Assembly (NCBI RefSeq): GCF_008085915.1
Contig: NZ_VSJK01000010.1
Span: forward strand, 62,001-126,000
DNA: 64,000 nucleotides
Source of the DNA: Oceaniovalibus sp. ACAM 378
Lineage (GTDB): Bacteria; Pseudomonadota; Alphaproteobacteria; Rhodobacterales; Rhodobacteraceae
Direction: 5' to 3'
Shown: one piece after another, positions 1-8,520 of the stretch
Numbering within the stretch: the stretch's first letter is position 1
How the letters are laid out: each line of letters starts with the position of its first letter
The notes under the pieces: model-generated
Seen by the model: the letters and a program-made list of their open reading frames with translations, nothing else
Told to the model about the DNA's origin: nothing
Database searches by the model: none
Position numbers and translations under genes: made by a program

Positions 1-34
1 GCGGCGATGAAGCGGCTTCTCCTTTGGCGGCCAT
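1..34 (-). CDS. 5' end of an unidentified protein (partial)
   Basis: An ATG read on the minus strand at 34-32 is preceded by a good ribosome binding site (GGAGAG, about five bases upstream) and opens a frame running out of the window: MAAKGEAASSP. Only eleven residues are visible, so no family can be named. It would be divergent from the glutathione S-transferase gene, and the 35-177 gap would hold both promoters. Confidence 0.4.
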   Translation of the reverse strand, partial: MAAKGEAASSP

Positions 35-129
35 CGACTCTCCAGCCTGTACCGCGTTCCGACCATGACGCGTTAACCTTAACGCTCCGTTACCGGCTGG
101 TTTCTTCTTTGTGAAAATACTCGACGGGG

Positions 130-150
130 GTGCGGGGGTGTCAAACCCCC
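130..150. terminator. GC-rich hairpin upstream of the GST gene
   Basis: GCGGGGGT, loop GTCAA, ACCCCCGC: a perfect eight-base-pair stem inside the 35-177 gap between two divergently oriented genes. There is no run of T after it, so it may be a leader hairpin or a generic intergenic palindrome rather than a true terminator. Confidence 0.35.
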
Positions 151-177
151 GCCTCGACGTCAGAAACAGGAGGCAGG

Positions 178-816
178 ATGACGATCAGACTTTATTGCTT
201 TGGCGAAAGCGGCAATGCTTACAAGGCTGCTCTGACGCTCGAACTCTCGGGGCTTTCGTGGGAACCGGTGAAGGTCGATTTTTTTGCCGGTGAAACGCGA
301 ACACCGACGTTTCGCACCGAGGTCAATGCGATGGGCGAGGCTCCGGTGATGATCGACGGGAGTTATCGGCTGACCCAGTCGGGCGCAATCATGGACTATG
401 TGGTCGAAAAATCAGGCAGACTGGGCGCCGACACTGCTGCGGGCCGGCGCGAGATTTTGCGCTGGATGTTCTGGGACAATCACAAGCTGTCCAGCCAGGC
501 GGGTATGACCCGGTTTCTGGTGAACTTCCTGCCGGCGGACAAACGTCCCGCCGAGGTGATTGCGTTTATGCAGGGGCGCCTTCAGGCCGCATATAAGGTG
601 CTGGATGCCCATCTGGCCGGACGCGGCTGGATCGTCGGCGATGGACCCACCATCGCGGACCTCAGTTGTTGCGGATATCTTTTTTATCCCGAGGCCTTTG
701 GGTTTGACCGCGCCGAATGGCCGGAGATTGACCGCTGGCTTGGCAATATTGCCGCCCTTCCAGGCTGGAAGCCGCCCTATGAACTGATGCCGGGTTCGCC
801 GGCAGATCGGGCCTGA
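178..816 (+). CDS. Glutathione S-transferase family protein
   Basis: 212 residues, the usual length for a soluble GST. The N-terminal thioredoxin-like half begins MTIRLYCFGESGNAYKAA and contains the cis-proline segment (GEAPVMIDG) and the glutathione gamma-glutamyl-binding segment (LTQSGAI, with Ser). The C-terminal half is the helical GST domain, with a GDGPTIADLS segment matching the conserved N-capping box of GST helix 6. The ATG at 178 was chosen because AGGAGG lies just upstream; an in-frame ATG at 130 would run through the hairpin at 130-150. It is followed after 136 bases by the thiolase gene on the same strand and may share a beta-oxidation or detoxification context. The substrate is unknown. 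Confidence 0.88.
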   Translation: MTIRLYCFGESGNAYKAALTLELSGLSWEPVKVDFFAGETRTPTFRTEVNAMGEAPVMIDGSYRLTQSGAIMDYVVEKSGRLGADTAAGRREILRWMFWDNHKLSSQAGMTRFLVNFLPADKRPAEVIAFMQGRLQAAYKVLDAHLAGRGWIVGDGPTIADLSCCGYLFYPEAFGFDRAEWPEIDRWLGNIAALPGWKPPYELMPGSPADRA

Positions 817-952
817 GGGCCGTGTTCCGCTGGCACCCGAAAACACCTCACCGTCGCGATCTGACCGGGCGAACCGGCTAACCGGGATGCAACAATCGAA
901 ATCCAACATATATCAGGGCAATGATCGCCACTTCAAAAATCCGGAGAGCAAG

Positions 953-2164
953 ATGACCGACGCATATATCTTTGACGCCCTGCGCAGTCCTCGGGGCAAG
1001 GGGCGGGCCGATGGCAGTCTGCACGAGGTGACCTCTGTTCGCCTCTCCGCCCTGATGCTGAACGCCATCAAGGAACGCAACGGGCTGGAAGGGCACGCGG
1101 TTGAGGATGTGATCTGGGGCAATGTCACGCAGGTGGGCGAACAGGGCGGCTGTCTGGCGCGCACTGCAGTTCTTGACAGCGATCTGGACGAACGCATCCC
1201 CGGCCTTGCCATCAATCGCTTTTGCGCATCGGGCATGGAGGCGGTGAATCTGGCCGCCAATCAGGTGCGTGGCGGCGCGGGGGGTGGATATATCGCCGGT
1301 GGGGTCGAAATGATGAGCCGTGTTCCCATGGGCAGCGACGGCGCCGCAATTGCCGTCGACCCGTCGGTCGCCATGGCGACCTATTTCGTGCCACAGGGCA
1401 TCAGCGCCGATATCATCGCCACCGAATACGGATTTTCCCGTGACGATGTCGATGCGCTGGCCGTCGAATCCCAGAAACGCGCTGCCGCAGCCTGGGAGGA
1501 CAACCGTTTTGCCAAGTCCATCGTCGAGGTCAAGGATATCAACGGCCTGCCAATTCTAAGCCGGGATGAATTCATGCGCCCCGGCACCGACATGCAGAGC
1601 CTTGGCGCGCTCAAGGCCAGCTTCAAGGACATGGGCGAGGTGATGCCCGGCTTCGACAAGATCGCGCTGATGAAATATCCGCATCTTGAACGGATCAACC
1701 ATATTCACCACGCGGGCAACAGCTCTGGCATCGTTGACGGGGCCGCCGCAGTCTTGATCGGCAGCAAGGAATGGGGCGAGGCGCATGGGTTGAAGCCCCG
1801 TGCCCGGATTCGCGCCACCGCCAAGATCGGCACCGACCCGACGATCATGCTGACCGGCCCGGTGCCCGTCACGGAAAAGATCCTGCGCGATCACGGCATG
1901 GCAATCTCGGACATCGACCTGTTCGAGGTGAACGAAGCCTTCGCCGCGGTCGTCCTGCGGTTCATGCAGGCCTTTGATGTGGACCCGGGTGTCGTCAACG
2001 TGAATGGCGGCTCGATCGCCATGGGCCACCCCCTTGGCGCAACCGGCGCGATGATCATCGGCACGCTGCTGGATGAACTTGAGCGTTCGGACAAGGAGGT
2101 GGGTCTGGCGACCCTGTGCATCGCCTCGGGTATGGGTGCGGCGACGATCATCGAACGGGTATGA
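953..2164 (+). CDS. Acetyl-CoA C-acyltransferase (thiolase)
   Basis: 403 residues, full length for a thiolase. It condenses or cleaves acyl-CoA, releasing acetyl-CoA in beta-oxidation. The nucleophilic cysteine is residue 91 (RFCASGMEAVN), the HxxGATGA-type segment is GHPLGATGA near the C-terminus, and the proton-transfer cysteine is Cys389 (LCIASGMGA). The start at MTDAYIFD is supported by GGAGAG ten bases upstream; an upstream in-frame start adds 22 residues without a homologous look. It lies 30 bases before the cupin gene and in the same direction as the FadB-type gene at 3896, so this is probably the FadA-like partner in a beta-oxidation operon. The chain-length preference cannot be read from the sequence. 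Confidence 0.93.
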   Translation: MTDAYIFDALRSPRGKGRADGSLHEVTSVRLSALMLNAIKERNGLEGHAVEDVIWGNVTQVGEQGGCLARTAVLDSDLDERIPGLAINRFCASGMEAVNLAANQVRGGAGGGYIAGGVEMMSRVPMGSDGAAIAVDPSVAMATYFVPQGISADIIATEYGFSRDDVDALAVESQKRAAAAWEDNRFAKSIVEVKDINGLPILSRDEFMRPGTDMQSLGALKASFKDMGEVMPGFDKIALMKYPHLERINHIHHAGNSSGIVDGAAAVLIGSKEWGEAHGLKPRARIRATAKIGTDPTIMLTGPVPVTEKILRDHGMAISDIDLFEVNEAFAAVVLRFMQAFDVDPGVVNVNGGSIAMGHPLGATGAMIIGTLLDELERSDKEVGLATLCIASGMGAATIIERV

Positions 2165-2194
2165 CATCTCACTGATCGCCAACAGGAGAGCGCC

Positions 2195-2668
2195 ATGGCG
2201 AAGCTCGATCTGACTGCGATACCGCGCAGGACATCCACGATCTATCCCGCCCCCCATGACGCCGAGGTGACGGGGCGCAGTTCGCTGCGGCTGGGCGATG
2301 CCGGGGGGTTGACGCAATTCGGCGTGAACATCGTGATCCTAGAAGCGGGCGCGAAATCGTCGTTGCGCCATTGGCACATGAACGAGGATGAATTCGTGAT
2401 GATGATGGCGGGCACCTGTACGCTGGTCATGGACGACGGCGAGACGGAAATGCGCCCGGGCGATTGCGCCGCCTTTCCAGCCGGGGTCGCCAACGGTCAT
2501 CGCCTGATCAATCGCAGCTCTGGCGAGGCACGGTTTCTGGTCGTCGGATCGAAGGCGCCGCATGAAACCGCCTATTATTCCGATCATGATCTCAAAGTCG
2601 AAATCGGCGATGGACGCGCGGTTTTCACGCGCCGCAACGGCACCCCGCTGCCCGAAAGCGGTAACTGA
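2195..2668 (+). CDS. Cupin-domain protein
   Basis: 157 residues with a single cupin beta-barrel. Motif 1 is RHWHMNEDEF, giving the two His and one Glu metal ligands, and motif 2 is PGDCAAFPAGVANGH with the fourth ligand His. Such proteins bind a divalent metal and act as dioxygenases, isomerases, epimerases or small-molecule binders; no substrate can be assigned here. AGGAGAG precedes the ATG. The stop overlaps the start of a 53-codon frame by one base (TGATG). Its position between a thiolase and a FadB-type gene suggests a role around acyl-CoA catabolism, which is inference only. Confidence 0.88.
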   Translation: MAKLDLTAIPRRTSTIYPAPHDAEVTGRSSLRLGDAGGLTQFGVNIVILEAGAKSSLRHWHMNEDEFVMMMAGTCTLVMDDGETEMRPGDCAAFPAGVANGHRLINRSSGEARFLVVGSKAPHETAYYSDHDLKVEIGDGRAVFTRRNGTPLPESGN

Positions 2669-2829
2669 TGTCAGTGCAAAACCTGCTTTCCCTAATGCGC
2701 GATGTCGATCCACTTCTGCCCGATGCGGGCAGCGGCAGGGATGGCTGTTCGCACCGGATCTTCAAGAACGAAACGCCTTCGGTCCTGTCAGGCAGAGGTG
2801 TTCCGACCGAAAAGGCGACCCGCCCGTGA
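2668..2829 (+). CDS. Possible 53-residue translationally coupled micro-protein
   Basis: An ATG overlaps the cupin stop by one base (TGATG at 2666-2670), and the frame runs 53 codons to a TGA that overlaps the GTG start of the next gene (GTGA at 2826-2829). The product starts MSVQNLLSLMRDVDPLLPD and is rich in charged residues, without membrane segments or a recognised domain. The double coupling is what one expects of a real operon member, but the ribosome binding site is weak and short frames arise by chance in GC-rich DNA. It could equally be a translated spacer that hands ribosomes to the next gene. Confidence 0.3.
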   Translation: MSVQNLLSLMRDVDPLLPDAGSGRDGCSHRIFKNETPSVLSGRGVPTEKATRP

Positions 2830-3899
2830 CTGGTCGATTCAACAGAAAAATCCGGGATGATGGTCAGGACCGGGCGCACGCGATCTATCAGGATCTGCTT
2901 GACCGGATCAATGCGGCTTATAACGCCGGGAACTTTGATCTTTTCCAGACGCTGATCGGGTTGCCGCATCGCCTGACCACTCTGGAACGGACGGAGGAGT
3001 TGACCGGCATTGAAGACCTGCGCGCATTGTTCGATCAGTTTTGCAGCCCGTTGCAGAAATCGGGCGGGACCGGGTTCACCCGTATATCGGCTGCAGCCCG
3101 GTTTATCGATGACGATACCATCGAGGGCACCCATGTGACCCGGATAAAGAAGGGCAACGTGCATATGCGTGGGCCTTATCCGGTAAAGTCACTGCTGGCC
3201 CACCGCGATGGGCGCTGGCAGATGATCGCGTCGGATTACCCATTGGCCAGCACCGATGCGCTGGCCCGGATACTGGCCCAATCCGCCGACGAAACAATGT
3301 CCGCTTCTGTGCCGAACGCCGAAAATCCTTCTGACCGGGCAGCCCCATGCGCGGCGCCGAAGGGAGATCCCGAGGCCATTGCCCTTGCCGAACATCTGTT
3401 GGACATGACCGGTCGGGCACTAGATTCGGGCGATTTCTCCCGTCTCATCGATATCGTGCATCTGCCCCATAAGATGTCGACATTCGAGGCCACCACCGTG
3501 ATCGAAACCGAGGAAGACCTGCACCAGACGTTTCAGAGCATCCGCAACCATCTCCGCGCCACCGGCATGACGGATCTTATCCGCCTCTGTCTGGCAGCCG
3601 AATTCAGCGGGCCCGACCGGATGGTCTGGGCGCATGAATCGCACATGCTGGCCCGGGGCGTCTGGCTCAAGACGCCCTATCCGGCCTATTCCGTGGCCGT
3701 GCGGGTCGGTGACACCTGGAAGATTGCCGAAAGCCGGTATGCGCTCGAAGACGACACGCCACAGGCCCGCGCGATGATTGCACCGACTGCGCTGAAACTG
3801 CGGGCCACTAAAATATCCACCGCGACACCCACTGACACAGCACCGGGCGACCCCCGCCCGGCGCCCCGACCGACACAGAAAAACGGAGAGGTTCAATGA
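2826..3899 (+). CDS. Tandem NTF2/SnoaL-like domain protein, unknown function
   Basis: 357 residues starting from a GTG that overlaps the preceding stop. The protein is two copies of one roughly 125-residue alpha+beta domain. Each copy has a helix (AIYQDLLDRINAAYNAGNFD versus ALAEHLLDMTGRALDSGDFS), then LPHRLTTLE versus LPHKMSTFE, then a helix and a curved sheet ending with RWQMIASDYPL versus TWKIAESRYAL. This is the layout of NTF2/SnoaL-like folds. The C-terminal 50 residues are Pro/Thr-rich. The stop overlaps the FadB-type start by four bases (ATGA), so it is co-translated with a beta-oxidation enzyme. No catalytic residues can be assigned. In-frame codons upstream of 2826 overlap the cupin gene and were not included. 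Confidence 0.7.
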   Translation: MTGRFNRKIRDDGQDRAHAIYQDLLDRINAAYNAGNFDLFQTLIGLPHRLTTLERTEELTGIEDLRALFDQFCSPLQKSGGTGFTRISAAARFIDDDTIEGTHVTRIKKGNVHMRGPYPVKSLLAHRDGRWQMIASDYPLASTDALARILAQSADETMSASVPNAENPSDRAAPCAAPKGDPEAIALAEHLLDMTGRALDSGDFSRLIDIVHLPHKMSTFEATTVIETEEDLHQTFQSIRNHLRATGMTDLIRLCLAAEFSGPDRMVWAHESHMLARGVWLKTPYPAYSVAVRVGDTWKIAESRYALEDDTPQARAMIAPTALKLRATKISTATPTDTAPGDPRPAPRPTQKNGEVQ

Positions 3900-6085
3900 C
3901 CGATTTCACCTACGAACTGGGCGCCGATGGCGTGGCCGTGATCATCTGGGACGCGCCCGGAAAATCGATGAATGTGCTGACCCGCGAAGCCTTTGCGCTG
4001 GTCGAAGAGCTGATTGACCGTGCCCTTGCTGACGACGCCTGCAAGGGTGTCGTGATCACCAGCGGCAAAAAGGATTTCGCGGGCGGCATGGATCTGAACG
4101 TGCTGGCGTCGATCCGCGAAGAATCCGGCGAAAACCCGGCGCAGGGCCTGTTTGATTTCACGATGAACGGCCACCGGATCCTGCGCAAACTGGAACGCGC
4201 GGGGATGGACCCGAAGACCAACAAAGGCGGCAAACCCATCGCCTGCGCGATCAATGGCACCTGTGCCGGCATCGGCACCGAAATCGCGCTCGCCTGTCAC
4301 CGCCGGTTCATGACCGACAATGAAAAGGCAAAAATCGGCCTGCCGGAAATTCTGTTGGGTATTTTTCCCGGCGGGGGCGGCACCACGCGGTATTCGCGGA
4401 TGGTGGGGGCGATGGCGGCCAGCCCCGTGTTGCTGGAAGGCAGGATGCTGGACCCGAAAAAGGCCAAGGGCGCGTCTTTGGTCGATGAAGTTTCAGCCGA
4501 TCCCCTGGCAGATGCCAAAGCCTGGGTTTTGTCGGCCAAGGATGCCGATATCGTCAAGCCCTGGGATGTGAAGGGCTGGAAGATGCCGGGTGGCGCGCCC
4601 TATCACCCCGCCGGTTTCATGACCTTTGTCGGTGCATCTGCCATGGTGAATGGCAAGACACAGGGCGTTTTCCCCGCCGCCAAAGCCTTGCTCAGCGCGG
4701 TCTATGAGGGCGCGATGGTGCCTTTTGACACCGCCCTGAGGATCGAGGCGCGGTGGTTCACCCATGTCCTGATGGACCCAAGCAGCTCGGCGATGATCCG
4801 CAGTCTGTTCATCAACAAGCAGGCGTTGGAAAAGGGCGCGAACCGCCCCGATGTCGCCGATCAGACGGTGAAAAAGGTCGGTGTGCTGGGGGCCGGTATG
4901 ATGGGCGCCGGCATCGCTTTGGTCTCCGCGCTGGCGGGTATCGAGGTTGTCCTTCTGGATCAAAAGCAAGAGGCGGCGGACAAGGGCAAATCCTATGCCG
5001 CCGATTATATGGACAAGGGCATTGCGCGCAAAAAAGCGACGCCCGAGAAGAAAGAGAAGGTTCTCGCCCAGATCACCGCCACCACGGATTATGACGCGCT
5101 GAAAGGTTGCGATCTGATCGTCGAGGCGGTGTTCGAGGATATGGGCATCAAGGCCGAGGTGACCAAAGCGGTCGAAGCCGTGGTGGGCGACGATTGCATC
5201 TTTGCCACCAACACCTCGACCCTGCCGATCACCGATCTGGCAAAGGCCAGCCAGCGCCCCGAGCAATATATCGGAATCCACTTCTTCAGCCCGGTGGACA
5301 AGATGTTGCTGGTCGAGATCATCAAGGGCGCGAAAACCGGCGATGTGGCGGTGGCCAAGGCGCTGGATTTCGTCCGCCAGATCCGCAAGACGCCGATCGT
5401 GGTGAATGATGCGCGGTTCTTCTATGCCAACCGCTGTATCATCCCCTACATCAACGAAGGCATCCGCATGGTGAAGGAAGGCGTCACCCCCGCATTGATC
5501 GAAAATGCCGCCAAGATGCTGGGTTTCCCGCTGGGGCCGCTGCAACTGGTCGATGAAACCAGCATCGATCTGGGTGTGAAGATTGCCAAAGCCACCAAGG
5601 CAGCCATGGGTGATGCGTACCCGGACGAAGCAGTGGACGACGTTCTGTTCTGGATGGCCGATGAGGGCCGTCTGGGCCGCAAGGCGCAGGCCGGGTTCTA
5701 TGCCTATGACGACAAGGGCAAACGGACCGGGTTGTGGGATGGGCTGTCGCGCTACCCCGAGGCGGACGCGCAGCCGGATCTGTCAGAGGTGCAACACCGC
5801 CTGATGTTCGCGCAAGTGCTTGAGGCAGTGCGTGCGCTTGAGGATGGTGTCCTGACCGACATTCGCGAAGGCGACGTTGGTGCCATCCTTGGCTGGGGCT
5901 TTGCGCCATGGTCGGGCGGGCCGTTCAGCTGGCTCGACATACTGGGCGCGGCGCGGGCGGTCGAAATCTGTGACCGGCTGACCGAGACCCATGGGCCAAG
6001 GTTCACCACTCCGAAAATGCTGCGCGACATGGCTGCCTCGGGCGAAACCTTTTACGGCAGCGAAAAGTCGGCGCGCGCAGCCTGA
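3896..6085 (+). CDS. fadB: FadB-type enoyl-CoA hydratase / 3-hydroxyacyl-CoA dehydrogenase
   Basis: 729 residues, the size of the multifunctional beta-oxidation alpha subunit. Residues 1 to about 190 form the crotonase (hydratase) domain, with the GTCAGIGTEIALACH segment and the oxyanion region around IFPGGGGTTR. A Rossmann motif (GVLGAGMMGAGIA) begins near residue 326 and opens the L-3-hydroxyacyl-CoA dehydrogenase domain, which includes the ATNTSTLP and IGIHFFSPV signatures. C-terminal dehydrogenase domains follow. The protein hydrates enoyl-CoA and oxidises the 3-hydroxy product with NAD, supplying the thiolase encoded upstream. The start overlaps the preceding gene by four bases. Its 3' end overlaps the convergent Hint gene by 34 bases. 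FadJ-type naming would also be reasonable. Confidence 0.93.
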   Translation: MTDFTYELGADGVAVIIWDAPGKSMNVLTREAFALVEELIDRALADDACKGVVITSGKKDFAGGMDLNVLASIREESGENPAQGLFDFTMNGHRILRKLERAGMDPKTNKGGKPIACAINGTCAGIGTEIALACHRRFMTDNEKAKIGLPEILLGIFPGGGGTTRYSRMVGAMAASPVLLEGRMLDPKKAKGASLVDEVSADPLADAKAWVLSAKDADIVKPWDVKGWKMPGGAPYHPAGFMTFVGASAMVNGKTQGVFPAAKALLSAVYEGAMVPFDTALRIEARWFTHVLMDPSSSAMIRSLFINKQALEKGANRPDVADQTVKKVGVLGAGMMGAGIALVSALAGIEVVLLDQKQEAADKGKSYAADYMDKGIARKKATPEKKEKVLAQITATTDYDALKGCDLIVEAVFEDMGIKAEVTKAVEAVVGDDCIFATNTSTLPITDLAKASQRPEQYIGIHFFSPVDKMLLVEIIKGAKTGDVAVAKALDFVRQIRKTPIVVNDARFFYANRCIIPYINEGIRMVKEGVTPALIENAAKMLGFPLGPLQLVDETSIDLGVKIAKATKAAMGDAYPDEAVDDVLFWMADEGRLGRKAQAGFYAYDDKGKRTGLWDGLSRYPEADAQPDLSEVQHRLMFAQVLEAVRALEDGVLTDIREGDVGAILGWGFAPWSGGPFSWLDILGAARAVEICDRLTETHGPRFTTPKMLRDMAASGETFYGSEKSARAA

Positions 6086-6759
6086 TCAATCTCGCCGGGC
6101 ATCGCGCTCCAGAATGCGGGCGCGGTGCCCCGGTCGGCTTCGATACAGGCAATCAGGGCTTCGGCGGATTGAAGCGGCAGCGGGCGATAGGGCACGTCGG
6201 TTTCCTCGCCGAAAATCCGCGTCAGGCATGCTGCCTGTTGCACGCCGGGGCAGAAAAACATCACGCCAAGATCGGCAAACACCACCTGTTCTTCATCGAA
6301 ATACAGGGTGACGACCCCGATCGTGCCTGTGGGCGCCACGGCACGGGCCCCGCCCAGGCCATCCAGAGCGGCGGCAGGGATCAGTACAAAGGGGTCGCCA
6401 AGGATCTCCTCGGCGATGTCATCCTCGATCATCACCACCTGTTCGGGCAAAAGCATCGCTTCGGTCTTGTTGCCCAGCGCACCCGGCGGAATCTTCAAGG
6501 GCCACAGCGGACGGGGGCAGGCGGTTTGCGATGTCCAAAGCGTGGCGTGATCGACCCGCGCGACCCGCTGCAATCCGCCATCAAAGGTCAGCACACTGTC
6601 GCCCGCCACAATGCCTTCGACCGGCCGCCAGCCCATCGTCGTCGCGATCCGCGTGCCTGCCACAATCCCCGAGGCGATACCGCCACCGGGGACGGAAGAC
6701 CTGTCGTGGTGTGAGTACGCCTGCGCACCTTCGCGATCGCGTGCCTTTAATCCAAACAT
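6052..6759 (-). CDS. Hint (hedgehog/intein) domain protein
   Basis: 235 residues beginning MFGLKARD, chosen because AGAAGG stands about nine bases before this ATG; in-frame ATGs farther upstream (6834, 6810) lack one. A Hint fold starts near residue 28: GTRIATTMGWRPVEG, then AGDSVLTFDGGLQRV, which is the first half of the family signature (GTxI-T-G-xPVE-GD-V-T). Family members in roseobacters are often linked to secreted or surface proteins. The residue at the usual nucleophile position (Cys in hedgehog and inteins) is not cysteine here: the run is SGIVAGT. Autoprocessing is therefore doubtful. The 3' end overlaps fadB on the opposite strand. Confidence 0.75.
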   Translation of the reverse strand: MFGLKARDREGAQAYSHHDRSSVPGGGIASGIVAGTRIATTMGWRPVEGIVAGDSVLTFDGGLQRVARVDHATLWTSQTACPRPLWPLKIPPGALGNKTEAMLLPEQVVMIEDDIAEEILGDPFVLIPAAALDGLGGARAVAPTGTIGVVTLYFDEEQVVFADLGVMFFCPGVQQAACLTRIFGEETDVPYRPLPLQSAEALIACIEADRGTAPAFWSAMPGEIDQAARADFSLP

Positions 6760-6888
6760 CCCGGAACCTTCTGATTCACCGTGACACACGCCCCGGTAGA
6801 GTGAGGCCATCAATACCTTTCGTTGCGACGGCAATTCGGCGGGTTTGTGACAATTTCTGGATATCGACGGTTTTTGCCGCAGCCCGGA

Positions 6889-7536
6889 TCAGAACCGGTA
6901 TCCGAACCGCGCAATGTCACGGGCACAGATACGCGCGGTGATTTCGAGGGTCTCGTCGGTATGGACCGCGCGCCAGTCTGCCGGGCGGTTTGAGGCATTG
7001 ACGCGCTGCAATGGCGACAGGGTGAACCCCAGATGCGCCTCGAATGCGGCCAGATCGGTGTCGAGATGTTCAAGCCGCAGGAACAATGTCGGGCGTTCAA
7101 CCCCGTCCGACCCGGTCACATAGGCCCCAAAGGGCGCGGCGCTGAGGGTGCGGCATGTCTCGGGATGGCGCAGAAACCCCGGGAAATCCTGTGCAAACGC
7201 CAGATGCACCGCCGGGTGATCGAATGTCTGCTCCCGCAGCCAGTGATAGTAACTGACGACCCGGTCCCAAGGATTGCGCACCAGAGTCACCACCTGCATC
7301 GCGTCCAATTCACTCTGCGACAGCAGCCCTTCGATGTCTGCCAGGGTCGAGTGTTTCCACAACCTGCCCCGGGTGACGGCCCCCTTCAACCGCGCCCTAC
7401 GCCGCTTGGCCTTGGGGGTGTCGCCGATCAGGATGTCGTCCTTCATCGCCCGCGATTCCAGCGCCAGCGACAAGGCGGTGCCGCCGGTTTTTGGCGCGTG
7501 AACGAAGATATATCGCCGTCCGGGGGATACGATCAT
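6889..7536 (-). CDS. Sulfotransferase family protein
   Basis: 215 residues. The 5'-phosphosulfate loop is seen at the N-terminus (FVHAPKTGGTAL) and the 3'-phosphate-binding segment in the middle (VTLVRNPWDRVVSYYHWLRE), together the signature of PAPS-dependent Sulfotransfer_2-type enzymes. It probably transfers sulfate from PAPS to a carbohydrate or other cell-surface acceptor; the acceptor is not predictable. Its ATG overlaps the stop of the upstream EamA permease gene by four bases, so the two are co-translated. Confidence 0.85.
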   Translation of the reverse strand: MIVSPGRRYIFVHAPKTGGTALSLALESRAMKDDILIGDTPKAKRRRARLKGAVTRGRLWKHSTLADIEGLLSQSELDAMQVVTLVRNPWDRVVSYYHWLREQTFDHPAVHLAFAQDFPGFLRHPETCRTLSAAPFGAYVTGSDGVERPTLFLRLEHLDTDLAAFEAHLGFTLSPLQRVNASNRPADWRAVHTDETLEITARICARDIARFGYRF

Positions 7537-8441
7537 GTCGCCGGTTCCTTGCGCAGGGTGATCACCACGCCCGCGCCGATGATACAGGCCATTCCGGCCA
7601 GCTCCAGAGCATCCACGGTTTCGCCCCGCAGCGCAAAGGCCCAGAGCGCGGCAAAGATCAGCAGCGAATATTCGCAGACCGCCATATGTGCCGGATCGCC
7701 GGTCAGATAGCCACGAATAACCATTCCCACTGCGATCAGTGATCCCAGCGCCTGTACAACGATCACCGCCCAGACCGCCCCGCTGGGACTCCCGCTCCAG
7801 CCCGAGGCAATCCAGCCTTCACCACCCGCAGGCAGCAGAATCAGACCCAGCACGCCCCACAACCCGAGTACGCCAAAGAACCCCGCCAGCAGCGTTTCCA
7901 TTGTTTCCTGTCCACACAGCCGCCGCGTGACCACCGCGCCTGCACCATAAAGTGCACCGCTCAGCACCGGCGCGACCGACAGCCAGCCCGACCCGGTGCC
8001 CAGTCCTGGCCGCAGCACCAAAAGGATGCCGAAGAACCCCAGCCCCACCGCCCCCAAGCGCCACGCGCCGATCTGTTCACCCAGACCGAAACGCGATATC
8101 AGGATCACAAACACCGGCGCGGTGAACAGCCCCGCCGCCACCTGTCCGATGGGCAGAAACGCCAAACAGGCGAAATACACCAGCAATCCGCTGCCGGTCA
8201 GCAAACTGCGCAATGCAACAGCGCGAAAGGACCGGGGCACCACCCGCCTACCCAGAATGGTTGCGACGCATACCAGCACCGGCAGTCCGACGACGCTGCG
8301 CAGCGCCTGAAACTGCCACAGCCCGATATCTTCGGTGATCATCGGGATCAGGTTGTCGATCAACCCGAGGATCGCCATTCCCGTAACAACAAACAGCGCC
8401 GCCAGAACCGGTGACGCCAGTGTGATGACTCTGATTGACAT
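7533..8441 (-). CDS. EamA/DMT-family transporter
   Basis: 302 residues, almost entirely hydrophobic and consistent with ten transmembrane helices in two EamA repeats (first around TLASPVLAALFVVTGMAILG, second beginning around LSVAPVLSGALYGAGAVV). The start at MSIRVITL has GGAAGCG upstream and sits in the divergent gap before the acyl-CoA synthetase gene. DMT-family members export or import small metabolites such as amino acids; the substrate is unknown. It overlaps the sulfotransferase by four bases, forming a two-gene operon. Confidence 0.88.
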   Translation of the reverse strand: MSIRVITLASPVLAALFVVTGMAILGLIDNLIPMITEDIGLWQFQALRSVVGLPVLVCVATILGRRVVPRSFRAVALRSLLTGSGLLVYFACLAFLPIGQVAAGLFTAPVFVILISRFGLGEQIGAWRLGAVGLGFFGILLVLRPGLGTGSGWLSVAPVLSGALYGAGAVVTRRLCGQETMETLLAGFFGVLGLWGVLGLILLPAGGEGWIASGWSGSPSGAVWAVIVVQALGSLIAVGMVIRGYLTGDPAHMAVCEYSLLIFAALWAFALRGETVDALELAGMACIIGAGVVITLRKEPAT

Positions 8442-8520
8442 GAAATCGCTTCCATCCCGGTTGCCGCCCGGCAATACTGACGGGGCACACCGAGTTAAAT
8501 CGTTTCGCAAGGGAGAAACA

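Noticed and set aside
2562-2825. N-terminal extension of the tandem NTF2 protein into the cupin gene
   Set aside because: The extension overlaps the cupin coding region and has Cys/Arg-rich out-of-frame composition; GTG at 2826 gives a four-base coupled start.
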